Below are positions 53,182-61,417 of a stretch of DNA of 64,000 bases, piece after piece; the first letter of the stretch is position 1; every line of letters starts with the position of its first letter. The translations under genes were made by a program, and so were the position numbers. Source of the DNA: VXRD01 sp965232265 (GTDB taxonomy: Bacteria > Latescibacterota > UBA2968); the NCBI GenBank assembly GCA_965232265.1, contig CBDDPH010000002.1:1860001-1924000 (forward strand), read 5' to 3'. The notes below the pieces were generated by a model, which saw nothing but the letters and a program-made list of their open reading frames with translations, ran no database searches and had not been told where the DNA came from.

Positions 53182-54183
53182 ATGAATCGTCAGATTACGC
53201 TGGCTGCACGTCCCAAAGGGTTTCCCGTGCCGGGGGATTTTAAGCTCGTTGAAACGCCTATTCCAGAGCTTGGAGAAGGCGAAGTGTTGTCGAGAACGCT
53301 GTTTATGTCGGTTGATCCGTATATGCGCGGGCGGATGAATGATCGGGCATCGTATGCGGCAAATGTGCAAATTGGCGATGTGATGGTGGGCGGCACGGTG
53401 GGGGAGGTGATCGCGTCGAATGATCCCGATTTTGAGGTTGGCGATATTGTTCAGGCGCAAATCGGATGGCAGGCTTATGGCGTGTCTAAGGGATCGAATT
53501 TGCGGAAGGTCAATCCAGACCTCGCACCTGTGTCAACGGCTCTGGGGGTGTTGGGCATGCCGGGACTTACAGCGTATTTTGGATTGTTGGAAGTTGGACA
53601 ACCCAAAGAAGGCGAGACCGTGCTGGTGACAGGTGCTGCGGGTGCTGTGGGATCAATTGTGGGACAGATAGCCAAAATCGTGGGTTGCCGCGTTGTGGGA
53701 GTGGCGGGATCGGATGAAAAAATTGCCCATGTGGTTGACGAGTTGGGTTTTGACGCCGCCTTCAATTACAAGGAAGTCGATGATTACAGTGCCGAATTGC
53801 AACGCCTGTGTCCCGATGGCATTGATGTATTCTTCGAAAATGTGGGCGGCGCAGTTTCCGATGCGGCCTTTCCCCTGATGAATGTGCGCGGTCGGATTTC
53901 CGTTTGCGGACAAATATCGCAATACAATTTGACTGCGCCAGAACAGGGCCCGCGGATGATGTGGCACTTTATCTCCCAGAGATTGACGATGCGCGGCTTT
54001 CTGGTTTTTGACTTTGAAGACCAGCACGCCGAAGCACGCAACCAGATGGCGATTTGGGTCAATGAAGGACGGATTAAATATCGGGAAGATATCTGGGAGG
54101 GTTTGGAGAATGCCCCCGAGGCATTTATCGATATGATGCGGGGCGGCAATATCGGGAAGCGCGTCGTCAAGGTGGCGGAGTGA
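53182..54183 (+). CDS. NADP-dependent oxidoreductase (PTGR/curcumin-reductase-like MDR family)
   Basis: A 333-aa zinc-free medium-chain reductase. Start at ATG 53182 with GGAGG ahead of it. SVDPYMRGRMND near residue 45 is characteristic of leukotriene-B4 12-hydroxydehydrogenase/curcumin-reductase types; VTGAAGAVGSIVGQIAKI near residue 152 is the nucleotide-binding loop with AAGAVGS; FFENVGG and ISQYN follow as usual. It reduces alpha,beta-unsaturated carbonyls. It lies upstream of a phytanoyl dioxygenase gene, from which a palindrome separates it. Confidence 0.87.
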   Translation: MNRQITLAARPKGFPVPGDFKLVETPIPELGEGEVLSRTLFMSVDPYMRGRMNDRASYAANVQIGDVMVGGTVGEVIASNDPDFEVGDIVQAQIGWQAYGVSKGSNLRKVNPDLAPVSTALGVLGMPGLTAYFGLLEVGQPKEGETVLVTGAAGAVGSIVGQIAKIVGCRVVGVAGSDEKIAHVVDELGFDAAFNYKEVDDYSAELQRLCPDGIDVFFENVGGAVSDAAFPLMNVRGRISVCGQISQYNLTAPEQGPRMMWHFISQRLTMRGFLVFDFEDQHAEARNQMAIWVNEGRIKYREDIWEGLENAPEAFIDMMRGGNIGKRVVKVAE

Positions 54184-54197
54184 GAAGAATGAAGTAG

Positions 54198-54218
54198 TTT
54201 GCGGTTTCAAACCGCAAA
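54198..54218. repeat. REP-like perfect palindrome before the dioxygenase gene
   Basis: TTTGCGGTTT-C-AAACCGCAAA, 10-bp perfect arms. It overlaps the leader of the gene starting at 54231 and ends just before GGGG. Confidence 0.65.
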
Positions 54219-54230
54219 GGGGTGAAGGAT

Positions 54231-54989
54231 ATGACAGATTATCAGATCGAACATTTTCATCGCAATGGATTCTTTTTTGTTCCAAATCTGCTGGACGATG
54301 ATGCGATGTTCGAGATTGACCAACGCCAGCGAGCGGTTGAACCGCAGTGGTTACAGGCTGAGTGGGCAGAGGGTTTTAACCGGGGAGCGTGCCAGTTTTT
54401 TATGGTGGGCGAGCCGGTGTTGCAGGCAGTAGAGTGCCCGGAATTTGTGGGTATGGCGCGGCGCATTTTGGAGTGCGAAGATGTGCATGTGGGCGCGTGT
54501 GGCTTGGGCGATGCGTCGAAAATTGTGTCGGCAGATGGGCGTTTGTTGCAGCAGGTCCACTGGCACGCGGACGGAGGACCTGATGTGAAGCAGGTATCTA
54601 TGCGTACGGCATTGGACAGGCACGATCCGTCCAATGCTCCGCTGCGCGTATTGCCCGGCACCCATGTCAGACCCCGCGAGGAAGTCGAAGAAGAATTGCG
54701 GCAAATTGAAATTGCCACCGGACAGCACGATGAGATGCCCGAATTGTTATTCGCCGCACATCCCCGCGAAGTGGAAGTGATGCTGGATCCGCGATGGACG
54801 CTGGTATGGACGCCGAGTTGCTGGCATGCGACGGGTGTGAAGACGGCGGCTGGTCCAAGGCGTGCGATGGCGTGGAATTATTTCCCGAGCGGTGGACGCA
54901 AGCGAGATGTGGACGCGCTGAAGTACGTGATTGAAGGTTGGGAGGATTGGTCCGAGGATCGGAAGCGGTTATGGGGGCTTGTGGCGTGA
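54231..54989 (+). CDS. Phytanoyl-CoA dioxygenase family protein
   Basis: A 252-aa Fe(II)/2-oxoglutarate oxygenase. HWHADGGPD near residue 107 gives His and Asp, CWHATGVKTAAGPRRAM near residue 200 the second His and the 2-oxoglutarate Arg. Start is ATG 54231 with GGGG 8 nt upstream; GTG at 54222 is also possible. LDRHDPSNAPLRVLPGTH is the standard strand before the double-stranded beta-helix end. Substrate unknown. It stands 47 nt after the reductase gene, and the terminator at 55027-55062 follows. Confidence 0.85.
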   Translation: MTDYQIEHFHRNGFFFVPNLLDDDAMFEIDQRQRAVEPQWLQAEWAEGFNRGACQFFMVGEPVLQAVECPEFVGMARRILECEDVHVGACGLGDASKIVSADGRLLQQVHWHADGGPDVKQVSMRTALDRHDPSNAPLRVLPGTHVRPREEVEEELRQIEIATGQHDEMPELLFAAHPREVEVMLDPRWTLVWTPSCWHATGVKTAAGPRRAMAWNYFPSGGRKRDVDALKYVIEGWEDWSEDRKRLWGLVA

Positions 54990-54990
54990 A

Positions 54991-55020
54991 TAATCCGCAG
55001 ATGGACGCAGATGAGAAGCG
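54991..55020 (+). repeat. Dispersed repeat, short copy
   Basis: AATCCGCAGATGGACGCAGA followed by TGAGAAGCG, directly after the dioxygenase stop codon. Confidence 0.6.
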
Positions 55021-55026
55021 ATATGG

Positions 55027-55062
55027 GAGCGGCGCACAGGTTTGGTGCCGCTCTTATTTTTT
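55027..55062 (+). terminator. Rho-independent terminator
   Basis: GAGCGGC(G)CAC/GTGCCGCTC stem followed by TTATTTTTT on the plus strand; overlaps the end of the convergent MFS gene. Confidence 0.75.
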
Positions 55063-56199
55063 AGATGTAATTACCAGCGCGCCGATGGCGTACATCCCAC
55101 TGCCAATGAGAAAAATCCAGTCCGATGGCAAATGTACCTGCTGTGTCATCCATCCGAGCATGGGTCCTGTTGCGGAGCCGAGGTCAGATGCTGTTACGTA
55201 TCCGGCAACGGAACGCGAACCGCGCATTCCCGCCTCGGCGTGCATGACTACCGTTGCGCCAACACCGCACAGGAAAAATACGACCACGCACAAAATCAAC
55301 AGACCCATATTTGATGCGATTGACGCAGAGAACAGAGCCAACATCCCGATGCAAAAATAAATGGTCGCGCTTCTCTTTCGCCCCAACCGATCGCTGACAT
55401 GACCCAGAAAAGGACCACCGAGCGCGTCGGCAATCCACCGTGAAGATAGCAACAGGCCGTTTAATGTGGCTACGCCAATGACCATACCCAACAGGTTCAG
55501 CGATGTGCCCACGGTTTCGACGAGGACGACGCCCAGGGTGGACATTAAAATGCCCGGCCCAACGCACCCGATCACAAATCCGCAAATCATTAATTTGGGT
55601 TCCCAGCCCGAGTCCTCAACGCTTTGTTTTTTTTGACTTTCATGTAAAACGGCGCGTCGAGCCAACCAGCCCAGGGGTGTTCCTATCAAGGAGATGATGG
55701 CGAATAGAAAGAGGGTGAGTGTAAATCCAATGATGTCGTGAGCCAGCCCGCCTAAAAAATTGCCTCCCACCGACCCGAGGCGCGATACGCCGTTATAGAA
55801 TCCCATCCTCTGGCCGATCAGTGATGGCGGCGTGGTATCTACCACGGTCATCAAACCAATCTGGCGTATAAATGACCAGGATAATCCCCAGAGCATGCGC
55901 GCGATAAGCAAGATGGGGAAAGAGGTGACAACGCCGTAAACAGCCGTCAATACGGCTCCGAGAATCAGGGAACCTGTCATCAAAGCCGTCAGATTATAGC
56001 GCTGGCACAATTTTTCGGCCAGGGTGTTCGTTATCAGGCGCACCCAGCGATTTACAGAGAGAATGACGCCGACCTGATAGGGCATCAGCCCGAGTTCGGC
56101 ATAATGCGTTGGCAGCACCGAGTACAGCATCTGGTCGCCCAGCAGTGAAAATGCCGTAGCCAATGCAATGAATACAACAGCGTGTGACGATTGCATCAT
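55054..56199 (-). CDS. MFS transporter
   Basis: A 381-aa, 12-helix major-facilitator protein. The loop 2-3 signature appears as ILSVNRWVRLITNTLAEKL near residue 48, and the second-half copy as DALGGPFLGHVSDRLGRKRS near residue 265 (the GxxxDRxGRR pattern). It starts 4 nt inside the preceding creatininase gene (ATGA), so it is translated from the same mRNA. Direction and substrate are unknown; import or export of the product of the creatininase-like amidohydrolase is plausible. Confidence 0.85.
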   Translation of the reverse strand: MMQSSHAVVFIALATAFSLLGDQMLYSVLPTHYAELGLMPYQVGVILSVNRWVRLITNTLAEKLCQRYNLTALMTGSLILGAVLTAVYGVVTSFPILLIARMLWGLSWSFIRQIGLMTVVDTTPPSLIGQRMGFYNGVSRLGSVGGNFLGGLAHDIIGFTLTLFLFAIISLIGTPLGWLARRAVLHESQKKQSVEDSGWEPKLMICGFVIGCVGPGILMSTLGVVLVETVGTSLNLLGMVIGVATLNGLLLSSRWIADALGGPFLGHVSDRLGRKRSATIYFCIGMLALFSASIASNMGLLILCVVVFFLCGVGATVVMHAEAGMRGSRSVAGYVTASDLGSATGPMLGWMTQQVHLPSDWIFLIGSGMYAIGALVITSKK

Positions 56200-56921
56200 G
56201 GATGATGTTCGACATTTTCTCCGCGATGCTCACCGTCGATAAATGCCTGCGTAAATGCCGTTACCTGTGCAATCGCATCCTCCACGAGTGCTGCACCGGC
56301 TTCTGCGGTGGCTTCCAGAGGTTCTTTATCTACTTGATCCTGCATGGCATCGTGGCGCACGTTTTCGGGCCACAGTGCCAGCGCGAATGCCGTTTCAAAT
56401 TCCTGTGCGTGTCCCGGATAGCGTTTTGTTTTCAAATTTTGTTCGGCAACGTCCTTTGACATGAGATCCCAGTAAGAAGTCCATTGCAAATTTACATCGG
56501 GACGGTCGATCTTGAAAAACAATCGCCATTGACCAAATATGCCCCGCAAGGGAGCGACATTGCCGCCGTGACCATTTAGCACAATGACATTTTTTACGCC
56601 ATGGCGCACCAGGCTTTCGACTGCGTCGAATAACACGGCCAACCACGACCCGGGTTTGGCTGTCACGGTTCCCTTGTGTACCATGTGGTGTTCGGAGATG
56701 CCCACGGCCATCGGCACATTGACAATGACCTGGGGATATAACCGTTTGGCGGCTTCCACTGCCACATGGGTTGACGAGGCGGTGTCGTGCTCCATGGCCA
56801 GATGCTCTAAATGTTGCTCGTTGCTTCCCACCGGAATAATCGCCGTTTGAAACTCTCCGCGTTCCAGCGCTTCCCGAAATTCGCGTCGCGTCAATTTTGC
56901 CAGCAGAACTTGCTCACTCAT
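56196..56921 (-). CDS. Creatininase family protein
   Basis: A 241-aa metal-dependent amidohydrolase. IPVGSNEQHLEHLAMEHDT near residue 29 has the Glu/His/Asp ligands, and VLNGHGGNVAPLRG near residue 118 the second metal block. Relatives act on creatinine, mycofactocin precursor peptide or riboflavin-pathway intermediates, so the substrate is open. It sits 20 nt after the M50-type protease gene and overlaps the MFS gene. Confidence 0.85.
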   Translation of the reverse strand: MSEQVLLAKLTRREFREALERGEFQTAIIPVGSNEQHLEHLAMEHDTASSTHVAVEAAKRLYPQVIVNVPMAVGISEHHMVHKGTVTAKPGSWLAVLFDAVESLVRHGVKNVIVLNGHGGNVAPLRGIFGQWRLFFKIDRPDVNLQWTSYWDLMSKDVAEQNLKTKRYPGHAQEFETAFALALWPENVRHDAMQDQVDKEPLEATAEAGAALVEDAIAQVTAFTQAFIDGEHRGENVEHHP

Positions 56922-56941
56922 TGCGTTTCTCCTTGTGTTAA

Positions 56942-57661
56942 TTAATCTTGTGGATAATACTCCGCGGTCTGTTCAGATGATGCCTCAGCGTCATTTTGTA
57001 TCTTGTGGCGGATTAATCCCCGCATCGCCCTGTACATGACATAAATCGAAATGGCTGCCCAGACAAATGCAATTGGATATGCCAGTATCTCTATGCCGAA
57101 ATACCGCGCCAATATTCCCGCATCGGTGCGTTCTGTCTGCATCCACAAATCCGTGCGAAAATCGTACAGACTGTACAGACACAAGACAATCCCGATCCAC
57201 GTTGCCAGCACATGGGATAAGCGACCAAATCGAATCGTTACGACAATCAATAAGAGACCGCAGATCGCGCCAAACCAGAAATCGAGTGCCCCAAATGGCG
57301 TGTACAGTACAGCCATTCCAATTTGCAGAAGACCAATCAATCCAAGTAATATTCTTTGCGTGCCCAGCCATCGGCCCGTGTAAATCAGCAATGCACCGAG
57401 AAAAGCCGATCCCACATAACCCGCTGAACTGATGAGTGGGAATATTCCCCCTCGGCTGATCACATGTCCCGACTCATTCCACCTCACGCGCAGTTCCTCT
57501 ACTTCGCCACCTGTTGCAATCGCCATACTCGCATGGCCCATTTCGTGTATCCACACCACAAATACGCGAAAGGGTTTTATGACCGGCGTGTCCCACAATG
57601 CCAGCGCGATAACTGCCAATAGCAGATGCAACCAGAATGTTCTTATTATGATCATTCCCAA
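56942..57661 (-). CDS. M50-type membrane metallopeptidase
   Basis: A 239-aa membrane protein with about seven helices. VVWIHEMGHASMAIATGGEVEEL near residue 35 carries the HExxH zinc motif inside a membrane helix, as in site-2-protease-like and M50B-like families; the third ligand cannot be placed with certainty. The C-terminal 25 residues are soluble. It lies between the aldo/keto reductase and creatininase genes with 7- and 20-nt gaps. Whether it is a protease of regulators or a housekeeping membrane enzyme is unknown. Confidence 0.75.
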   Translation of the reverse strand: MGMIIIRTFWLHLLLAVIALALWDTPVIKPFRVFVVWIHEMGHASMAIATGGEVEELRVRWNESGHVISRGGIFPLISSAGYVGSAFLGALLIYTGRWLGTQRILLGLIGLLQIGMAVLYTPFGALDFWFGAICGLLLIVVTIRFGRLSHVLATWIGIVLCLYSLYDFRTDLWMQTERTDAGILARYFGIEILAYPIAFVWAAISIYVMYRAMRGLIRHKIQNDAEASSEQTAEYYPQD

Positions 57662-57668
57662 TACAAAC

Positions 57669-58643
57669 CTATCGTCCAGATTCCAGATTTACGGAAACGG
57701 CGTCCAATTTGTCTCGCAATGCGGTATCCAGAACCCACCCCACGCCCCCGATATTGTCTTCCAGATGCGCGATGGTGTCGCCACCTGTAATTGCCACGGT
57801 TACTTCGGGATGCGACAGGACCCAGGATAGGGCGACCTGTCCCGGCGTCTTACCCAGTTCATCTGCGATATCAAACAGGGTTGTCAGCACTTTTCCCTCT
57901 GCGCCCGCCATCATGGTTTCGTATTGCGCCATTCGGCGTTTTGCCCACAGTGAACCTTCGGGCGGAGGTGCGTCGGGTTTGTAAAATCCGCTCAACAGCC
58001 CCACGGCCAATGGACTGTAAACCATTACGCCCAGCCCCTCGCTTTGCACGAAGGGGAAAATTTCCCGCTCCAATGCGCGGTATAGCAAATTGTAAGGATT
58101 TTGCATGCACATATAAGGTGCCAGATTCAATGTGTGTTGAATCCAGAGGGCTTTGCACGCTTGCCATGCCGAATGGTTGCAACACCCGATATAGCGCACT
58201 TTGCCCTGATGTACCAGGTCGTCCAATGCGCGTGCGGTTTCTTCAATGGGTGTCGATTCATCGAAGTTATGCACGAGATACACGTCGATGTGATCGGTGT
58301 CCAATCGGTTCAGCGATCGCTCTACTTCCCGCATGATGTGATAGCGAGACAGACCCTGATCATTTGGTCCCCTGCCGATGCGGCTAAATACTTTGGAGGT
58401 GATCACCACATCATCCCGTTTGCCCTTCAACGCTCTGCCCAATACCACTTCTGAACGCCCGATATGCGAGCGATCATCTCCTGGTCCGTATGTATTGGCG
58501 CAGTCGATCAAATTTATGCCCAGGTCTATCGCCCGCTCAATCACCCTTTGTCCTTCCGCTTCGTCTGCCTGTCCGCGAAATCCCAGGCCCAGCGCCAGCC
58601 GACTTACTTTCACACCCGCTGAACCAAAATTGACATATTCCAT
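57669..58643 (-). CDS. Aldo/keto reductase
   Basis: A 324-aa aldo/keto reductase. LIDCANTYGPGDDRSHIG near residue 46 has the Asp/Tyr pair, VVITSKVF the Lys, and VYLVHNFDE the His. The cofactor region is VTVAITGGDTIAHLEDN near residue 278. It differs in sequence from the other two reductases in this window, so these are not recent duplicates. It follows the sulfatase by 20 nt and precedes the M50-type gene by 7 nt. Confidence 0.87.
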   Translation of the reverse strand: MEYVNFGSAGVKVSRLALGLGFRGQADEAEGQRVIERAIDLGINLIDCANTYGPGDDRSHIGRSEVVLGRALKGKRDDVVITSKVFSRIGRGPNDQGLSRYHIMREVERSLNRLDTDHIDVYLVHNFDESTPIEETARALDDLVHQGKVRYIGCCNHSAWQACKALWIQHTLNLAPYMCMQNPYNLLYRALEREIFPFVQSEGLGVMVYSPLAVGLLSGFYKPDAPPPEGSLWAKRRMAQYETMMAGAEGKVLTTLFDIADELGKTPGQVALSWVLSHPEVTVAITGGDTIAHLEDNIGGVGWVLDTALRDKLDAVSVNLESGR

Positions 58644-58663
58644 AAATTGCTCCCGTTAATTGT

Positions 58664-59944
58664 TCATATTTTCGCCAATAAGCCCGGTGCGAGTTTATCC
58701 CTTGTTTTCTCTGCCCAGGCTTGCAGGTGGGTTTTTAAATTTGCGACGGTTTCAGAGCTTGCCATCTCTTGCCAGCGGTTTTGTCGTTCACCCGGGTCGC
58801 TGGGCAAATGATACAGTTCGGGTTTTCGCACGGTTGATAAAATCAGTTTCCAATTGCCTGAAACCACACACCGCTCTTCTCCTTTGTCGAGTTCGGGCTG
58901 ATTGGGGCCTTCGCCTTTTTTGTCGATAAATGGCGTATTTACTATGACGAGTGCCTCGCGTCCTGTTTTGCCACCCTGTCGGATTGAATCGCTGAGGTCT
59001 ATACCGTCGAGGCCCTCGGAGACTGCATATCCCAGAAGGCCGAGGATCGTCGGTATCAAATCGACCGAACTGATGAGGGTTTCGCCAATTCCACCGCTGG
59101 CAATTGCCGAAGGGAATCGCATGAGCAGGGGAATGCGCGCGACAGTGTCATAACAGAGGCGTTTGCTGTGGTCATTCCACCGGTGGTCAAAGAGGTGACC
59201 GTGTTCGGAGGTAAAGATGACGAGGGTATTTTCTGCTATTCCCCTGTCATCGAGTGTTTTCAACAGGTCGCCAACCGCATCGTCAATCGCTGTACACATC
59301 GCGTAGTATTTGCGCCGCTTTTCGTCCTGGGGGTAGCGTTTTTGATAAAGTGCTTCGTATTTTTTGGGGACAGAATAAGGCGGATGCGGGGGATAATAGG
59401 ATACATAAGCACAGAATGGACGTGTGTCCTCTTTGCGAATAAAATCAATGGCGTCTTGTGCCAGCACATCCGTTTGATACACTTTTTTCTCGCCAATGGT
59501 GTAATAATGCCCTTGTCCCCGGCCATCGCGGGGATATGTGGGCATTGTCTCCCAGGCGTTTCTGGATGGATCTCCCAGATGCCATTTGCCAAAGTAGGCA
59601 CACCGATATCCCACAGCTTTGAGGAAATCGGGAAAAAGCGGTATTTCTGGATCTATATCCCATGTGTTTTCGAGCACGCCGTGATTGTGCGGATAAAGGC
59701 CCGAGAAAATTGTGCCGCGATTTGGCGCGCAGACGGGTTGTGCGGCATAAGCTCTGTCAAATCGCATTCCGTCCGATGCCAGCCGATCCAGATTGGGTGT
59801 TATAATGTCCTTTTTGCCATAACATCCCACGCCATCTCGCCGCTGTTGGTCCGTTAAGATGAACAGCAGATTGGGTTTTGGCTCTGCGGTAGCCGGGCTC
59901 CCAACTGATCCTAAGAAATTTCTGCGTGATACATTTTGTGCCAT
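58664..59944 (-). CDS. Sulfatase with a Tat-like N-terminus and CAPNR active-site motif
   Basis: A 426-aa sulfatase. Start at ATG 59944 gives MAQNVSRRNFLGSVGSPATA, a twin-arginine-like leader with only a short hydrophobic part. TDQQRRDGVGCYG follows. The formylglycine motif reads CAPNR (Cys72), with Asn at the place of the usual Ser or Ala; the rest of the CxPxR core is kept. FTSEHGHLFDHRWNDH near residue 265 departs from the usual SDHG. It may be exported, unlike the two cytosolic sulfatases at 37849 and 43653. Confidence 0.82.
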   Translation of the reverse strand: MAQNVSRRNFLGSVGSPATAEPKPNLLFILTDQQRRDGVGCYGKKDIITPNLDRLASDGMRFDRAYAAQPVCAPNRGTIFSGLYPHNHGVLENTWDIDPEIPLFPDFLKAVGYRCAYFGKWHLGDPSRNAWETMPTYPRDGRGQGHYYTIGEKKVYQTDVLAQDAIDFIRKEDTRPFCAYVSYYPPHPPYSVPKKYEALYQKRYPQDEKRRKYYAMCTAIDDAVGDLLKTLDDRGIAENTLVIFTSEHGHLFDHRWNDHSKRLCYDTVARIPLLMRFPSAIASGGIGETLISSVDLIPTILGLLGYAVSEGLDGIDLSDSIRQGGKTGREALVIVNTPFIDKKGEGPNQPELDKGEERCVVSGNWKLILSTVRKPELYHLPSDPGERQNRWQEMASSETVANLKTHLQAWAEKTRDKLAPGLLAKI

Positions 59945-60051
59945 ATCAATTTCCCAGTAATGAAAGAAATATCTTGTGTTCATTCCGATCCAGATATTAT
60001 GATGGGACATAAGCGTTGCAATTCGGCGCGGTAGTCCGCTTATTTGCGTTC

Positions 60052-60080
60052 ATCCCTGTTTTCACAGGGACATGTCTGCG
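60052..60080 (+). repeat. Dispersed 29-bp repeat (second copy)
   Basis: Matches 47792-47820 at 28 of 29 bases and is followed by GGATCATTC. Lies between the sulfatase and mannonate-dehydratase-like genes. Confidence 0.7.
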
Positions 60081-60082
60081 GA

Positions 60083-61111
60083 TCATTCAGCATAAACCGC
60101 TTCTCGTATGCCCTTCAAATATCCGACGGCAAATAGCCGCGCGATGCCTTGTTCGTCGCCAAATTGAGCGTCTCCCATTTTGGGATAGTGGTCTGGGCGG
60201 CACACGCCGTCAAATCCGACGTCTCGATACGCGCGCAAACATTCCACGAGGTCCGTTTTGCCATCGTCGTGAAATGTCTCTTCAAATTTATCGGGTTGAC
60301 CGACGACATCGCGGATGTGTAAGAAATGAATTTTTTTCTGTTCGCCAAAGTGTCGAATGACCGAGGGCAAATCGTCTGTCATCAGTGTAAAATTGCCCTG
60401 GCAAAGCCCAATGCCATTCATCGGACTCGGTACGAGGTCAACGAGTTTTTGGTAATTTTCAACGCTGCTCATAATGCGCGCAATGCCGCGGATGGGCGAT
60501 AGCGGTGGGTCGTCGGGATGCAGGGCCAGTTTGACATTGGCTTCTTCGGCCACGGGTACAACGCGCTCGAGAAAATACTTCAGATTGGCCCACTGTTGTT
60601 CCTCTGTCACGGTTCCCTCGGAGATCCCTTGCTCGGCTATTGGTACGCCGTCGATATTGTGTATGGGACGCTCGGCGGGATCGCCTTGCGATTCCAAGGC
60701 ATTGAGATCAAATCCGCTTACATGCGCGCCGCCCCGCGAGGAAATGGATCGGGATGTACGCATGACCCCCAGTATGGGCATCCACGCATAACACCACACG
60801 GGAATTTCGAGTTTGCCCATGTTCCGAAGCAGTTCACAGACCACCTCAATTTCTTCGTCTCGTCCGGGCAAGCCCAGTTTGATCTTTTCCATGGGCGGCC
60901 GCGATTCAATGACCTCAAGAGGTATTCCGGCCGCTTCGTAAGCGGCTTTTGCTTGTGCCAACGATGTGTAACTCCAAGGCTGTTCTTCCGGCTCTGCGTC
61001 CGGTTTTGGGCGCAGTGTTATGCCGCCGACTGCGCCTTCGACGCCACATTGTTTCATGAGTGTCCACCGCTGACTGGCTTGTGGCGGTGCGAGTATGGCA
61101 ATTCTCAGCAT
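60083..61111 (-). CDS. Mannonate dehydratase (UxuA)-like TIM barrel
   Basis: A 342-aa xylose-isomerase-fold protein like D-mannonate dehydratase. VKLALHPDDPPLSPIRGIARI near residue 196 is a hallmark of UxuA, with GIGLCQGNFTLM, HFLHIRDVVG, FHDDGKTDLVECL and CRPDHYPKMGD giving further metal ligands (Cys, His, Asp). The reaction is mannonate to 2-keto-3-deoxygluconate in uronate breakdown. It is a little shorter than E. coli UxuA (about 394 aa), typical of this wider group. First gene of a minus-strand unit reaching the MFS gene at 55054, though the 138-nt gap after it may hold a second promoter. Confidence 0.85.
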   Translation of the reverse strand: MLRIAILAPPQASQRWTLMKQCGVEGAVGGITLRPKPDAEPEEQPWSYTSLAQAKAAYEAAGIPLEVIESRPPMEKIKLGLPGRDEEIEVVCELLRNMGKLEIPVWCYAWMPILGVMRTSRSISSRGGAHVSGFDLNALESQGDPAERPIHNIDGVPIAEQGISEGTVTEEQQWANLKYFLERVVPVAEEANVKLALHPDDPPLSPIRGIARIMSSVENYQKLVDLVPSPMNGIGLCQGNFTLMTDDLPSVIRHFGEQKKIHFLHIRDVVGQPDKFEETFHDDGKTDLVECLRAYRDVGFDGVCRPDHYPKMGDAQFGDEQGIARLFAVGYLKGIREAVYAE

Positions 61112-61148
61112 GATCGTCTCCTTTTGGTATTGGGTTTTTCAAAGCAAG

Positions 61149-61262
61149 TATCCGCAGAAAAAAACGCGAGTGAGCGGTGTACAACTGGTCGCCTCTCAGA
61201 CCAGTTTATTTGAGCGTTTTTCGCAGATGAAGACAACGATTTGCCGCGTTTATCTGTGGCGT
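61149..61262 (+). repeat. Degraded dispersed repeat with ACTGGTC hairpin
   Basis: Begins TATCCGCAGA, carries ACTGGTC/GACCAGT (61184-61205) and ends with CGCGTTTATCTGTGGCG. It matches the dispersed family in its ends only. Confidence 0.45.
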
Positions 61263-61367
61263 AGATGCGAAGTCCAATATATGCAGACCGGGGGCGACAT
61301 GCCATAAAAAATCCATTGCCAATAGCGCGGTCTAAATGGCTTTTGAGAGGTCGCGCGCTTGCGTATA

Positions 61368-61397
61368 TTGACAATGACAAAAGGCGATCACTATCTG
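61368..61397 (+). promoter_or_regulatory. Promoter-like sequence for the EF-hand esterase gene
   Basis: TTGACA, 18-nt spacer, TATCTG; AAGGAGG and the ATG at 61418 follow closely. Confidence 0.35.
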
Positions 61398-61417
61398 GCA
61401 TACAAGGAGGCTCTGCT

